Positions 1 to 10,790 of a DNA stretch of 64,000 bases are shown piece after piece. Source of the DNA: Streptomyces hiroshimensis (lineage in GTDB: Bacteria; Actinomycetota; Actinomycetes; Streptomycetales; Streptomycetaceae); assembly GCF_014650335.1 (NCBI RefSeq), contig NZ_BMUT01000005.1, positions 375,564 to 439,563 of the forward strand, in the 5' to 3' direction. The notes beneath the pieces are model-generated. The model was not told the origin of the DNA. It worked only from the letters and a program-made list of their open reading frames with translations, and did not search any database. Numbering within the stretch: the stretch's first letter is position 1; every line of letters starts with the position of its first letter. The position numbers were made by a program, and so were the translations under genes.

Positions 1-202
1 CGTCGGCGGCGAACTCGCGAGCGGTCTCGATGTCGTCCCCGGCCTGCTTCCAGGAGCGGTAGGTCCCGACGATCGGCGTCAGCTCGGCGTAGCGCTTGTT
101 GAGCTTGCGGGCATTGGCCTGGTCCGCGTGCACGGCGGGGTCGGCGAGCCGCTTCTCGAGGTCGGCGTGCTCGCCGATCAGTTCCTCGACTGCCTCGAAC
201 AT
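1..202 (-). CDS. prfA: Peptide chain release factor 1, N-terminal part (cut by window edge)
   Basis: RF1 recognises UAA/UAG stop codons in the ribosomal A site and triggers peptidyl-tRNA hydrolysis. Only about 67 N-terminal residues are visible, starting MFEAVEELIGEHADLEKRL and running off the left edge. This is the helical domain 1; the PxT and GGQ motifs lie outside the window. The ATG at 202 is the obvious start. The gene is downstream of rpmE on the same strand, the usual Streptomyces order. Identification rests on the N-terminal pattern plus synteny with rpmE and rho. Confidence 0.9.
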   Translation of the reverse strand, partial: MFEAVEELIGEHADLEKRLADPAVHADQANARKLNKRYAELTPIVGTYRSWKQAGDDIETAREFAAD

Positions 203-248
203 GGGGTTTCCCTAGCTGCTGGAAGTGACGGGCCTGCTGGACGACAAA

Positions 249-298
249 GCGCCGGTCCGGTCGCCCTCGCATACGGGAGGGCGACCGAGGACCGGCGC
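249..298 (-). terminator. Hairpin between rpmE and prfA
   Basis: A long, nearly perfect inverted repeat has outer arms GCGCCGGTCC/GGACCGGCGC and inner arms GTCGCCCTC/GAGGGCGAC around a short loop. It lies 11 bases past the rpmE stop codon. There is no clear U-run, as is usual in streptomycetes. It may terminate or attenuate transcription between rpmE and prfA. Confidence 0.6.
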
Positions 299-308
299 CT
301 GCGGGTCG

Positions 309-530
309 CTACTTCTTGGCAGCGGCGGCCTTGCCGAAGCGGGCCTCGAAGCGGGCCACGCGGCCACCGGTGTCGAGGATCTTCTGCTTGCCCGTGTAGA
401 ACGGGTGGCACTCGGAGCACACGTCGGCACGGATGGTGCCGTCGTTGACGGTGCTACGCGTGGTGAACGAGGCGCCACAGGTGCAGCTGACCTGGGTCTC
501 GACGTACTCCGGGTGGATGTCGCGCTTCAA
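309..530 (-). CDS. rpmE: 50S ribosomal protein L31, zinc-binding form
   Basis: A 73-residue small-type L31, a structural protein of the large ribosomal subunit at the subunit interface. It keeps the four cysteines of the zinc-binding (C+) form: C16 and C18 (SCTCG) and C38 and C41 (VCSECH). The alternative zinc-free paralogue used under zinc starvation lacks these. Length and start (MKRDIHPEY) match the family. It lies immediately upstream of prfA and downstream of the LCP gene, as in other streptomycetes. Confidence 0.97.
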   Translation of the reverse strand: MKRDIHPEYVETQVSCTCGASFTTRSTVNDGTIRADVCSECHPFYTGKQKILDTGGRVARFEARFGKAAAAKK

Positions 531-676
531 GGGGTTCTCCTAGGTTCGGGAGGGCTCCGGGTCGTAGAGGCGGGATTGCCTTACGTGAACCGGGGCCGAC
601 GGACCAGTTTGCCAGTACTGGCCGCATCCCCCAAAACGGGAGGTCGCGGCCGGTTATTCCCAAGGGTCCCCAAGGG

Positions 677-1795
677 TCACCTGACGACGTCGTCGGCGCC
701 CGTCCTGGTGCCCGCGCCGTCCTTGAGGGCGGACTCCGGAATGGGCTGGTCCGCGCGGAGCGCCGTCCAGATCTCCTCGCTCGCCTCCGTCAACGGAATC
801 ACCCGGTTGTGGTCGGCGGGGTCGTCACCCACCGGCAGCGTCACCATGTGCATGTCGCCCGAGCCGATGCCCTTGAGGCCGTTCGCGAAGGAGTACAGCT
901 TGTCGACCGAGGCCAGCTCGCGGTCGGTGGTGAGCGCCTTGGTGGCGGTGTCGGCGATCCCGTAGAGGCGGGTGGGGCTGGTGAAGACGCCGACCTGCTT
1001 GACCTGGTCCAGCAGCGCCTTGATGAACGCCTGCTGGAGCTTGATCCGGCCGAGGTCGCTGCCGTCGCCGACCGCCTTGCGGGTGCGCACGAGGCCGAGG
1101 GACTGCTCGCCGTTCAGCTTGTGCGTGCCGGCGGCGAGGTCGAGGTGGCTCGACTTGTCGTGGATCGCCTTGGTGGTGGTGACTTCCACGCCGCCCAGCT
1201 TGTCGATGAGCTTCTGGAAGCCGGCGAAGTCGACCTCCAGGTAGTGGTCCATACGGATCTGGGTCATCGCCTCGACGGTCTTGACCGCGCACACCGCGCC
1301 ACCGATGGAGTACGCCTCGTTGAACTGCCCGCGCTTGACCGCCGGGCTGGTCTTGCCCTCGGGGGTCTTGCACTCGGGCCGGGCGACGATGGTGTCGCGC
1401 GGGATCGAGACGACGCTGGCCTTCTTGTGACCCGCGTAGACATGGACGATCATCGCCGTGTCGGAGCGGGAGCTGCCCTCGTCCCGTCCGTACTTGCCGT
1501 TGTCGCCGGCCCGGGAGTCCGAGCCGAGGACGAGGATGTCCTGCGAGCCGTTGTCGACGTTCTCCGGCCGGTTCTTGCCCAGGGCCGCGTTGATGTCGAC
1601 GCTGCTGAGGTTCCCGTTGAACTTGTAGTAGAGGAACCCTGCCCCGGCACCGCCCGCGAGGACGACGCCGGTGGCCGTCCAGGCGGCTATTCGCCAGCCC
1701 TTGCGGCGGGGGCGGGCCTTGCGACGCCGGCCGCGGGTCCCGCCGGCACGGCGGCGGTGCGAACCCGCTGACGTGCCGCTGCTCTCGTCGGCCAT
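677..1795 (-). CDS. LytR-CpsA-Psr (LCP) family cell-wall glycopolymer ligase
   Basis: A 372-residue protein with a strongly basic cytoplasmic N-terminus (RRRKARPRRKGWR, about residues 23-35), one membrane helix (about 36-56), then an extracellular LCP domain. Conserved features are visible: DILVLGSDSR, SDTAMIVHVY, the arginine/aspartate lipid-phosphate motif SIPRDT, the central KLNGEQSLGLVRTR block and LGRIKLQQAFI. Family members transfer teichoic-acid-like or other glycopolymers from polyprenyl carriers to peptidoglycan outside the membrane. The ATG at 1795 precedes the basic segment. The gene sits alone between rpmE and rho, so the exact polymer cannot be inferred. Confidence 0.9.
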   Translation of the reverse strand: MADESSGTSAGSHRRRAGGTRGRRRKARPRRKGWRIAAWTATGVVLAGGAGAGFLYYKFNGNLSSVDINAALGKNRPENVDNGSQDILVLGSDSRAGDNGKYGRDEGSSRSDTAMIVHVYAGHKKASVVSIPRDTIVARPECKTPEGKTSPAVKRGQFNEAYSIGGAVCAVKTVEAMTQIRMDHYLEVDFAGFQKLIDKLGGVEVTTTKAIHDKSSHLDLAAGTHKLNGEQSLGLVRTRKAVGDGSDLGRIKLQQAFIKALLDQVKQVGVFTSPTRLYGIADTATKALTTDRELASVDKLYSFANGLKGIGSGDMHMVTLPVGDDPADHNRVIPLTEASEEIWTALRADQPIPESALKDGAGTRTGADDVVR

Positions 1796-2117
1796 GCGCT
1801 CCTCAGTCCTCCACGGTCTCCCGGTATCGCTCCGGCTTGCCCCCCTGCGCTGATTGACGGGGAAGTCTGCGACAGGGTTGCACAGCGGATTCTGAGGACT
1901 GCCTTAGAAACGCTCCGCCGGACGGAGCGGCAAGTGATCTCTACTACCCCTCGCCACCTGCGATTTCGGCCAATTGAAAGGCACCGGTTCCGGCCATTGG
2001 GGAGCCACTCGCCTGTGGCGCAGATCTCAGAATGTCACAGGAAGATCACGGCGGAGGCCCCCCGTCACCGAGGTGACGAGGGGCCTCCTTGAGCCTGCGC
2101 GATTACCGCGATACGGA
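1796..2117. other. Intergenic region between the LCP gene and rho
   Basis: About 320 bases with no credible gene. The right end holds the hairpin after rho (2053-2088). The rest should contain the promoter of the LCP gene near 1800-1900, but no clear -10/-35 pair was identified. Confidence 0.5.
2053..2088 (-). terminator. Hairpin downstream of rho
   Basis: An inverted repeat with 17-bp arms (outer GGAGGCCCC / GGGGCCTCC, inner CGTCACC / GGTGACG, one C/A mismatch) and a two-base loop. It starts about 30 bases after the rho stop codon. It is GC-rich with no long U-tract, typical of streptomycete terminators. Confidence 0.7.
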
Positions 2118-4223
<2,106 letters not shown>

Positions 4224-4646
4224 GAAGGGGTCCTTCCCTGGAGCGGGCGTCGGCCTGTCTGGCTCGGCGACCGGTTGTGCTGTCCGGCTACGGTCTGGCG
4301 GTTGCGGACCGGGCCGGGGCGGTGGTCCGCCGGTACGGCTGGTACGGCGGAAGAATCAGTTCATTGGTCCGGCGTGAAGAATGAGGTGAAGACATGGAGT
4401 ATCGGCTTCACTCATGTCACCCACGCCGATTCCGGAGCGTGCTCGAAGCTGCTCAGGCAGGCTGCTCAGGCAGTTTGGGAGGCTCCCGGAAGAAAAGCGG
4501 CCCCTGATCGGGACACAGAGCACCGAGCCGATGTGGCGTCGAGTGCAGACTTGAGGTTAACACTACCGGATCCCACAAACATTCCCCCTCTCCAAGACCG
4601 GCAACCGCTATTTTTCGCGGGGCCGGATTTCGCCCGGATTCCGCTG
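4224..4646. other. rho leader/promoter region and thrB downstream region
   Basis: A 423-base non-coding stretch. It carries the promoter and a probably long 5' leader of rho (minus strand) and the end of the thrB transcript. The stretch around 4550-4600 (minus-strand GGTAGTGTTAACC) is locally AT-rich, unlike its surroundings, and is the best candidate for the rho promoter. No gene is supported; short reading frames here have no family features. Confidence 0.45.
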
Positions 4647-5561
4647 TCAGGCGAGCGGCAGCACGCTCGTCCCCCCGGCGTCGAGAGCCAGCCGGTTGGC
4701 CGCCCACCCCTCGCCCGCCAGTCGTGCGACCTTGTCGGCCGCACCGCTCTCGACCAGCGCGAGGACCGTGGGGCCCGCGCCGGAGATGACCGCGGGGACG
4801 CCGTCCGCGCGCAGTCGGTTGACCAGGGCCACGCTCTCCGGCATCGCCGGGGCGCGGTACTCCTGGTGGAGCCGGTCCTCGGTGGCCGCCAGCAGCAGCC
4901 CGGGGCGCCTGGTCAGCGCCTCGACCAGCAGTGCGGCCCGGCCGGCGTTGGCCGCCGCGTCCACATGGGGGACGCTGCGCGGCAGCAGCCCGCGGGCGGT
5001 CTCGGTCAACACCGGCCGGGACGGGACGAAGACCACCGGAACGATGGAATCCGCAGGGTCCATCCGAATGGCCCGCGCCACTCCGGCGTCCATCCACGCC
5101 AGGGTGAAACCGCCCATCAGGCACGCGGCGACGTTGTCGGGGTGTCCCTCGATCTCGGTGGCCAGCTCGAGCAGCGCCGCATCGTCGAGCTTTTCGGCCC
5201 CGCCTATGGTGACGGCGCGGGCCGCGACTATCCCCGCGCAGATGGCGGCCGAGGAGGAGCCGAGGCCGCGCCCGTGCGGGATGCGGTTGGCACAGACGAC
5301 CTCCAGGCCGCGCGGCTGGCCGCCGAGCAGGTCGAAGGCGGTGCGCAGAGCCCGTACGAGGAGATGGCTCTCATCGCGCGGGAGGGTGTCGGCGCCCTCC
5401 CCGGCGATGTCGATGTGCAGCCCGGATTCGGCCACCCGGACCACGACGTCGTCGTAGAGCCCCAGCGCGAGGCCCAGGGCGTCGAAGCCGGGGCCGAGGT
5501 TTGCGCTGGTGGCAGGGGTGCGCACGCGGACAGCGGCGGCGCGGAACGCGGGACCGGCCAT
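4647..5561 (-). CDS. thrB: Homoserine kinase
   Basis: A 304-residue GHMP-family kinase that phosphorylates homoserine to O-phosphohomoserine, the substrate of threonine synthase. The N-terminal GHMP motif (RVRTPATSANLGPGFDALGL), the ATP-binding loop PHGRGLGSSSAA and the C-terminal motif SGAGPTVLALV are all present. The open frame extends further upstream, but the ATG at 5561 (MAGPAFRAAAVRVRT) gives the family N-terminus. It lies downstream of thrC and hom on the same strand, separated from thrC by 355 bases, so it may be transcribed separately. Confidence 0.97.
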   Translation of the reverse strand: MAGPAFRAAAVRVRTPATSANLGPGFDALGLALGLYDDVVVRVAESGLHIDIAGEGADTLPRDESHLLVRALRTAFDLLGGQPRGLEVVCANRIPHGRGLGSSSAAICAGIVAARAVTIGGAEKLDDAALLELATEIEGHPDNVAACLMGGFTLAWMDAGVARAIRMDPADSIVPVVFVPSRPVLTETARGLLPRSVPHVDAAANAGRAALLVEALTRRPGLLLAATEDRLHQEYRAPAMPESVALVNRLRADGVPAVISGAGPTVLALVESGAADKVARLAGEGWAANRLALDAGGTSVLPLA

Positions 5562-5916
5562 CGCTCGATGACTCTCCTTGGTCTGGCCTTGGTGGGGCGT
5601 GCAACGTCCGCAAGGGCCGCGACGGCGACGCCGGAGGTGACGGCGGCGGTCTGCGACGGGGCGGAGTGAGTACAGCCTATCGAAGGAAGGTTCTGCGGCG
5701 ACATAGGGCGCACGGGAGGCGCACGACGCGTGTCGCCTGCGACGGGCTTGCGGGCGGCGGGGCAGGCGGGCTCGGGGCCGCCCGGTCCCCCGCACCCGGT
5801 TGTGGGCAATCGTCCCGCGGGGCTGGGGGCACCTCCCGGCGGTAGCTGGGGGAGGGTGGGCACAACCGGACGGCGTGCCCGCACCCATCCCACCCCACGG
5901 GCGGGCACCTGGAAGG
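5562..5916. other. thrC-thrB intergenic region with a structured repeat
   Basis: A 355-base non-coding stretch. It contains the imperfect palindromic element annotated at 5796-5869 and should also include the thrB promoter. No gene is supported. Confidence 0.5.
5796..5869. repeat. REP-like palindromic element flanked by CCGGTTGTG / CACAACCGG
   Basis: Terminal inverted repeats CCGGTTGTG (5796-5804) and CACAACCGG (5861-5869) enclose GC-rich sub-hairpins such as CACCTCCCGGCGGTAGCTG. Elements of this general form (GTTGTGCCCACC ... GCCCACAAC) recur in intergenic regions of many Streptomyces genomes. That statement is from memory and was not checked here. Located between convergently spaced genes of one operon direction, it could act as a terminator or a dispersed repeat. 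Confidence 0.5.
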
Positions 5917-7005
5917 TCAGACGAGCCCGAGCTGCTGCGCGGCGGCGACCGCATCCACCGGAACGGTAACCGGCTGGGGCGCCCCCGCAACCGCCCAGTC
6001 CGGGTCCTTGAGGCCATTCCCCGTGACCGTACAGACGATCCGCTGCCCGGGGTCGACCAGCCCGAGTTCCGCGGCCTTGAGGAGCCCGGCCACGCTCGCG
6101 GCCGACGCGGGCTCGACGAAGACGCCCTCCTGCGAGGCCAACAGCCGGTACGCGGCGAGGATCTGTCGGTCGGTCACCTCGTCGATGAGACCGCCCGATT
6201 CGTCGCGCGCCTGCTCGGCGAACTGCCACGAGGCGGGGTTGCCGATGCGGATGGCGGTGGCGATGGTGTGCGGGTCCTTCACGACCTCGCCGCGCACGAT
6301 CGGCGCCGAACCGGAGGCCTGGAAGCCCCACATGCGGGGGGTGCGGGAGGCGATCCCGTCGGCGGCGTACTCCCGGTATCCGCGCCAGTAGGCGGTGATG
6401 TTGCCGGCGTTGCCGACGGGGAGGACGTGGATGTCGGGCGCGTCGCCGAGCGCGTCGACGATCTCGAACGCCGCGGTCTTCTGGCCTTCGATACGCACCG
6501 GGTTGACCGAATTGACCAGCGCCACGGGGTACTGCTCGGACAGGCCGCGGGCCAGCGTCAGGCAGTCGTCGAAGTTGCCGTCGACCTGCAGGATGCGGGC
6601 GCCGTGGACCAGGGCCTGGCCCATCTTGCCCAGCGCGATCTTGCCCTGCGGGACCAGGACGGCGCAGACCATGCCGGCGCGCACGGCGTAGGCCGCGGCG
6701 GAGGCGGAGGTGTTGCCGGTGGAGGCGCAGATGACGGCCTTGGCGCCCTCCTCCTTCGCCCGGGTGATGGCCATGGTCATGCCACGGTCCTTGAAGGAGC
6801 CGGTGGGGTTCGCGCCCTCGACCTTGAGGTGGACCTCACAGCCCGTGCGCTCGGAGAGCACCTGCGCGGGGACGAGCGGCGTACCGCCCTCGCGAAGGGT
6901 GACCACCGGGGTGTCCGCGGTGACCGGGAGCCGGTCGCGGTACTCCTCGATGATGCCGCGCCACTGGTGGGTACGGGAGGCCGGACGGCCGTTGTTGTCG
7001 GACAT
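5917..7005 (-). CDS. thrC: Threonine synthase
   Basis: A 362-residue fold-type II PLP enzyme converting O-phosphohomoserine to threonine. The PLP lysine lies in NPTGSFKDRGMTMAI. The phosphate-binding segment (SVNPVRIEGQKTAAFEI) and glycine-rich loop (VLPVGNAGNITAYW) are also visible. Start MSDNNGRPASRTHQWRGIIEEYRDRLP matches the short actinobacterial class. Only 8 bases separate it from the hom stop codon, so hom and thrC are co-transcribed. Confidence 0.97.
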   Translation of the reverse strand: MSDNNGRPASRTHQWRGIIEEYRDRLPVTADTPVVTLREGGTPLVPAQVLSERTGCEVHLKVEGANPTGSFKDRGMTMAITRAKEEGAKAVICASTGNTSASAAAYAVRAGMVCAVLVPQGKIALGKMGQALVHGARILQVDGNFDDCLTLARGLSEQYPVALVNSVNPVRIEGQKTAAFEIVDALGDAPDIHVLPVGNAGNITAYWRGYREYAADGIASRTPRMWGFQASGSAPIVRGEVVKDPHTIATAIRIGNPASWQFAEQARDESGGLIDEVTDRQILAAYRLLASQEGVFVEPASAASVAGLLKAAELGLVDPGQRIVCTVTGNGLKDPDWAVAGAPQPVTVPVDAVAAAQQLGLV

Positions 7006-7013
7006 TGCTTTTG

Positions 7014-8306
7014 TTACTCCCCTTCAACCCGCATGATGCTCGCGACACCGCGGACCGTATCCAGCTTGCGCAGCGCCTCGACCGTCGCCGAGAGGGCGGC
7101 GTCGGCGGCGCGGTGGGTGACCACGACGAGGGAGGCCTCGCCGTCCTTGCCCGTCTGGCGGACGGTGTCGATCGACACCCCGTGCGCGGCGAAGACGGTG
7201 GCGACCTGGGCGAGGACACCCGGCTTGTCGGCCACGTCGAGGCTGATGTGGTAGCGCGTGACCACCTCGCCCATGGGGCTCACCGGCAGCCGCGTGTAGG
7301 CGGACTCACCGGGGCCGGTGGACTGGGCGAGCTTGTTGCGGCAGACGGCGACGAGGTCGCCGAGGACCGCGGAGGCGGTCGGCGAGCCGCCCGCGCCGGG
7401 CCCGTAGAACATCAGCCGGCCGGCCGCCTCGGCCTCCACGAAGACCGCGTTGTACGCCTCGCGCACCGAGGCCAGCGGGTGGCTGAGCGGGATCATCGCC
7501 GGGTGCACCCGGGCGGTGACCGACTGCCCGTCGGCGGCCCGCTCGCAGATGGCCAGCAGCTTGATGGTGCAACCCATCTGTTTTGCGGAAGCAAAGTCTG
7601 CTGCGGTGACCTCCGTCATGCCCTCGCGATAGACGTCGTCGAGGCGGACGCGGGTGTGGAAGGCGATCCCGGCGAGGATGGCGGCCTTCGCGGCGGCGTC
7701 GAAGCCCTCGACGTCGGCGGTCGGGTCGGCCTCGGCGTAGCCCAGCGCGGTGGCCTCGTCCAGCGCCTCGGAGTAGCCGGCGCCGCTGGTGTCCATCTTG
7801 TCGAGGATGAAGTTGGTCGTGCCGTTGACGATGCCGAGCACGCGGTTGACCTTGTCGCCGGCGAGCGACTCGCGCAGCGGCCGGACCAGCGGGATGGCGC
7901 CGGCGACGGCGGCCTCGTAGTAGAGGTCCCTGCCGTGCTTCTCTGCGGCGGCGTGCAGCGCGGCGCCGTCCTGGGCGAGCAGCGCCTTGTTGGCCGAAAC
8001 GACGCTTGCGCCGTGCTCGAAGGCCGTGGTGATCAGGGACCGGGCCGGCTCGATGCCGCCGATGACCTCGATCACGACGTCGATGTCGCCGCGCTTGACC
8101 AGCGCGGTGGCATCGGTGGTGATGAGCTCCTCGGGCACCCCCGCACGGACCCGGCCGGGCCGGCGGACGGCGATGCCGGCGATCTCGACGGGCGCACCGA
8201 TGCGGGCCGCGAGGTCGTCGGCGTGCGTCGTCATGATGCGCGTCACCTCAGAGCCGACCACTCCACAGCCCAGCAGCGCCACCTTCAGCGGACGCGTACG
8301 CATCAT
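7014..8306 (-). CDS. hom: Homoserine dehydrogenase
   Basis: A 430-residue enzyme that reduces aspartate semialdehyde to homoserine, the branch point toward threonine and methionine. It has an N-terminal Rossmann motif (KVALLGCGVVGSEV), a central catalytic domain (NGTTNFILDKM, ALGYAEADPTADVEGFDAA) and a C-terminal ACT domain (SLDVADKPGVLAQVATVF). The ACT domain is where threonine feedback inhibition acts in this family. The frame is open to 8369, but ATG 8306 (MMRTRPLKVALLG) gives the usual N-terminus; ATG 8303 is equally possible. Confidence 0.96.
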   Translation of the reverse strand: MMRTRPLKVALLGCGVVGSEVTRIMTTHADDLAARIGAPVEIAGIAVRRPGRVRAGVPEELITTDATALVKRGDIDVVIEVIGGIEPARSLITTAFEHGASVVSANKALLAQDGAALHAAAEKHGRDLYYEAAVAGAIPLVRPLRESLAGDKVNRVLGIVNGTTNFILDKMDTSGAGYSEALDEATALGYAEADPTADVEGFDAAAKAAILAGIAFHTRVRLDDVYREGMTEVTAADFASAKQMGCTIKLLAICERAADGQSVTARVHPAMIPLSHPLASVREAYNAVFVEAEAAGRLMFYGPGAGGSPTASAVLGDLVAVCRNKLAQSTGPGESAYTRLPVSPMGEVVTRYHISLDVADKPGVLAQVATVFAAHGVSIDTVRQTGKDGEASLVVVTHRAADAALSATVEALRKLDTVRGVASIMRVEGE

Positions 8307-8418
8307 CCGACCCCTGCTTCTCATCGATACAGCCTTATACATCTTGGGTTGTGCACCAGTCTCACTCACTGGACGGGGGATTCCTCCCCCTGTCCAGTAT
8401 CCGAGACTTGTGTTTCCG

Positions 8419-9810
8419 TCAGCCGACGTCGAGACGGAGAAGGTCCTCTTCGGTCTCGCGCCGGACGATCACACGGGCCGCGCCGTCGGCCACCGCCACC
8501 ACCGGCGGGCGCAGCGCGTGGTTGTAGTTGCTGGCCATCGAGCGGCAGTAGGCGCCGGTGGCGGGGACCGCGAGCAGGTCGCCCGGCGCCACGTCGGCGG
8601 GGAGGAAGGCGTCCCGCACGACGATGTCGCCGGACTCGCAGTGCTTGCCGACCACGCGCGAGAGCATCGGCGCGGCGGTGGACGTCCGGGAGACCAGCGC
8701 GACGGTGTACTCGGCGTCGTAGAGCGCGGTGCGGATGTTGTCCGACATGCCGCCGTCGACGCTGACGTACGTCCGCAGGCCCGGCAGCTCCTTGACCGTG
8801 CCCACCTCGTAGAGCGTGAAAGCGGTCGGGCCGACGATGGCGCGCCCCGGCTCGACGGAGATCCGCGGCACGGCGAGGCCCGCGGTCGCGCACTCGCGGG
8901 TGACGATCTCGCGCAGGGCGGTGGCGATCTCCTGCGGCTCGCGCGGGTCGTCGTCGGAGGTGTAGGCGATGCCGAGGCCGCCGCCGAGGTCGATCTCGGG
9001 CAGTTCGACGCCGTGCTCGTCGCGGACCTCCTTGAGCAGACCGACGACGCGGTGGGCGGCGACCTCGAAGCCGGAGGTGTCGAAGATCTGCGAACCGATG
9101 TGGGAGTGGATGCCGACGAGCTCCAGGCCGTCGAGCTTCAGCGCCCGGCGGACGGCCTCGGCGGCCTGCCCGCCGGCGAGCGCGAGGCCGAACTTCTGGT
9201 CCTCGTGCGCGGTGGCGATGAACTCGTGGGTGTGGGCCTCGACGCCGACGGTGACCCGGATCTGCACGCGCTGGCGCTTGCCGAGCCGCTCGGCGATGTG
9301 CGCGACGCGCACGATCTCCTGGAAGGAGTCGAGGACGATGCGCCCGACGCCGGCCTCGACGGCGCGGGTGATCTCCTCGGCGGACTTGTTGTTGCCGTGC
9401 AGGGCGATCCGCTCGGCGGGCATGCCGGCGGCCAGCGCGGTGGCGAGCTCGCCGGCGGAGCAGACGTCGAGGTTGAGTCCCTCCTCGTGCAGCCACCGCA
9501 CGACGGCGCGGGACAGGAACGCCTTCCCTGCGTAGAACACGTCCGCGTCGGCCCCGAAGGCATCGCGCCAGGCGCGGCAGCGGGCGCGGAAGTCGCTCTC
9601 GTCGAGGAAGTAGGCGGGGGTGCCGAACTCCTCGGCGAGGCGGGTCACGGGGATGCCGCCGACGGTGACGACGCCGTCCCCGTCGCGGTCGACCGTGCGC
9701 GACCACACCTTCGCATCGAGGGCGTTGAGGTCGGCGGGCGGAGCGGTGTAGTGCCCCTCGGGAAGGACGTCGGCGTAGCGGGGCCCGGCGGGGTGGGCGG
9801 AGCGGCTCAT
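8419..9810 (-). CDS. lysA: Diaminopimelate decarboxylase
   Basis: A 463-residue fold-type III PLP decarboxylase that makes L-lysine from meso-diaminopimelate. The PLP lysine sits in VFYAGKAFLS. The glycine loop (DLGGGLGIAY), the substrate-contacting CESGDIV motif and the C-terminal tyrosine region (TGAYCRSMASNYN) are present. It lies upstream of hom in a probable nrtL-lysA-hom-thrC transcription unit; about 110 bases separate lysA from hom. The start ATG at 9810 follows nrtL by 15 bases. Confidence 0.97.
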   Translation of the reverse strand: MSRSAHPAGPRYADVLPEGHYTAPPADLNALDAKVWSRTVDRDGDGVVTVGGIPVTRLAEEFGTPAYFLDESDFRARCRAWRDAFGADADVFYAGKAFLSRAVVRWLHEEGLNLDVCSAGELATALAAGMPAERIALHGNNKSAEEITRAVEAGVGRIVLDSFQEIVRVAHIAERLGKRQRVQIRVTVGVEAHTHEFIATAHEDQKFGLALAGGQAAEAVRRALKLDGLELVGIHSHIGSQIFDTSGFEVAAHRVVGLLKEVRDEHGVELPEIDLGGGLGIAYTSDDDPREPQEIATALREIVTRECATAGLAVPRISVEPGRAIVGPTAFTLYEVGTVKELPGLRTYVSVDGGMSDNIRTALYDAEYTVALVSRTSTAAPMLSRVVGKHCESGDIVVRDAFLPADVAPGDLLAVPATGAYCRSMASNYNHALRPPVVAVADGAARVIVRRETEEDLLRLDVG

Positions 9811-9825
9811 GGTGGCGATCCCCTT

Positions 9826-10659
9826 TTACAGATGTGCGGGTGCGGTGATGCCGAGCTGGTGGAGGCCGTCGGCCAGCACGTTGCCCGTGGCCTCGGCGAG
9901 GGCCAGGCGGGCGCGGTGGACGGCCGAGGGTTTCTCGTCACCGCGGGGCAGGACGGCACAGCCCGTCTGCCACTTCAGGAAGGCGCCGGCGATCCGGTCG
10001 AGGTGCCGGGCGAGGCGCTCGGGGTCACGGGCGGCGGTGATGCGGGAGTGGTCGGCGAGGGCGGCGAGAAGCGTCGCCGACGCCGTGTGCTCGTACTCGG
10101 CCGGCTCGGCCGCCTCGGAGCGGAACCCCAGGTCACGAGCGTTACGCAGCAGCCCCTGCGTACGGGCATGGGCGTAGCGCACGCGGAAGAGGGGGTTGCT
10201 GTCGCGCTGGACGAGGAGCTCGGCGCGGCCTGCGCCGGCGGGCCACAGCAGGCTCCAGCGGGCGGCGTCGGAGCCGAGCCGGGCGAGGAGCGCGGGGTCC
10301 GGGGCGGGCAGCGGGAGCGGCTCGCCGGCGCCGGGCGGTGCGCTCAGCAGCTCCCGTACGAGCTGAACGTACGAGATCCCCTCAAGAGTGATGTTGAGGA
10401 ACCCGGGCCCGGCGATGTCGACCCGGGCGATCCCCGGCTCCGCGGCCAGCCGCTTGCGGAGCACCTCGGCGACCTCGCCGGCGGGCCGGCCGGTGTCCTG
10501 GGACACGCGCAGGGCGACATTGGTGGCGTAGTCCCCGCACCCGGGGCGGGGCGGGACCCGCACGGTGACCCGCGTGGGCACGGCGGCGGGCAGCTCGTCG
10601 GCCTCGACGGCGCAGTGCACGGCGTGCAGCACGGTGCGGGAGAGATCGGCCGGGGTCAC
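9826..10659 (-). CDS. nrtL: ArgS-related anticodon-binding protein (NrtL-like)
   Basis: A 277-residue protein resembling the ends of arginyl-tRNA synthetase without its catalytic core. An N-terminal additional-domain-like region includes PRPGCGDYATNVALRVS and ISYVQLVRELL. A C-terminal DALR-type anticodon-binding domain includes RVRYAHARTQGLLRNARDLG and ALADHSRITAARDPERLARHLDRIAGAFLKW. HIGH and KMSKS signatures are absent, so it is unlikely to aminoacylate tRNA. Its position just upstream of lysA is conserved in streptomycetes. The cellular role is not established from sequence. Confidence 0.85.
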   Translation of the reverse strand: MTPADLSRTVLHAVHCAVEADELPAAVPTRVTVRVPPRPGCGDYATNVALRVSQDTGRPAGEVAEVLRKRLAAEPGIARVDIAGPGFLNITLEGISYVQLVRELLSAPPGAGEPLPLPAPDPALLARLGSDAARWSLLWPAGAGRAELLVQRDSNPLFRVRYAHARTQGLLRNARDLGFRSEAAEPAEYEHTASATLLAALADHSRITAARDPERLARHLDRIAGAFLKWQTGCAVLPRGDEKPSAVHRARLALAEATGNVLADGLHQLGITAPAHL

Positions 10660-10790
10660 GGGGCCAAGCCTAGGGGAGAGGGGTGGGGCCGGGGCGAATG
10701 GGTTTCGCCGACCGAGACGGCGAAGACGTCACCGGGTCCCCTGCGAAGGAACGGAGCGAAGGTGAAGACGTACGGGCCCGGGGGGGCGGA

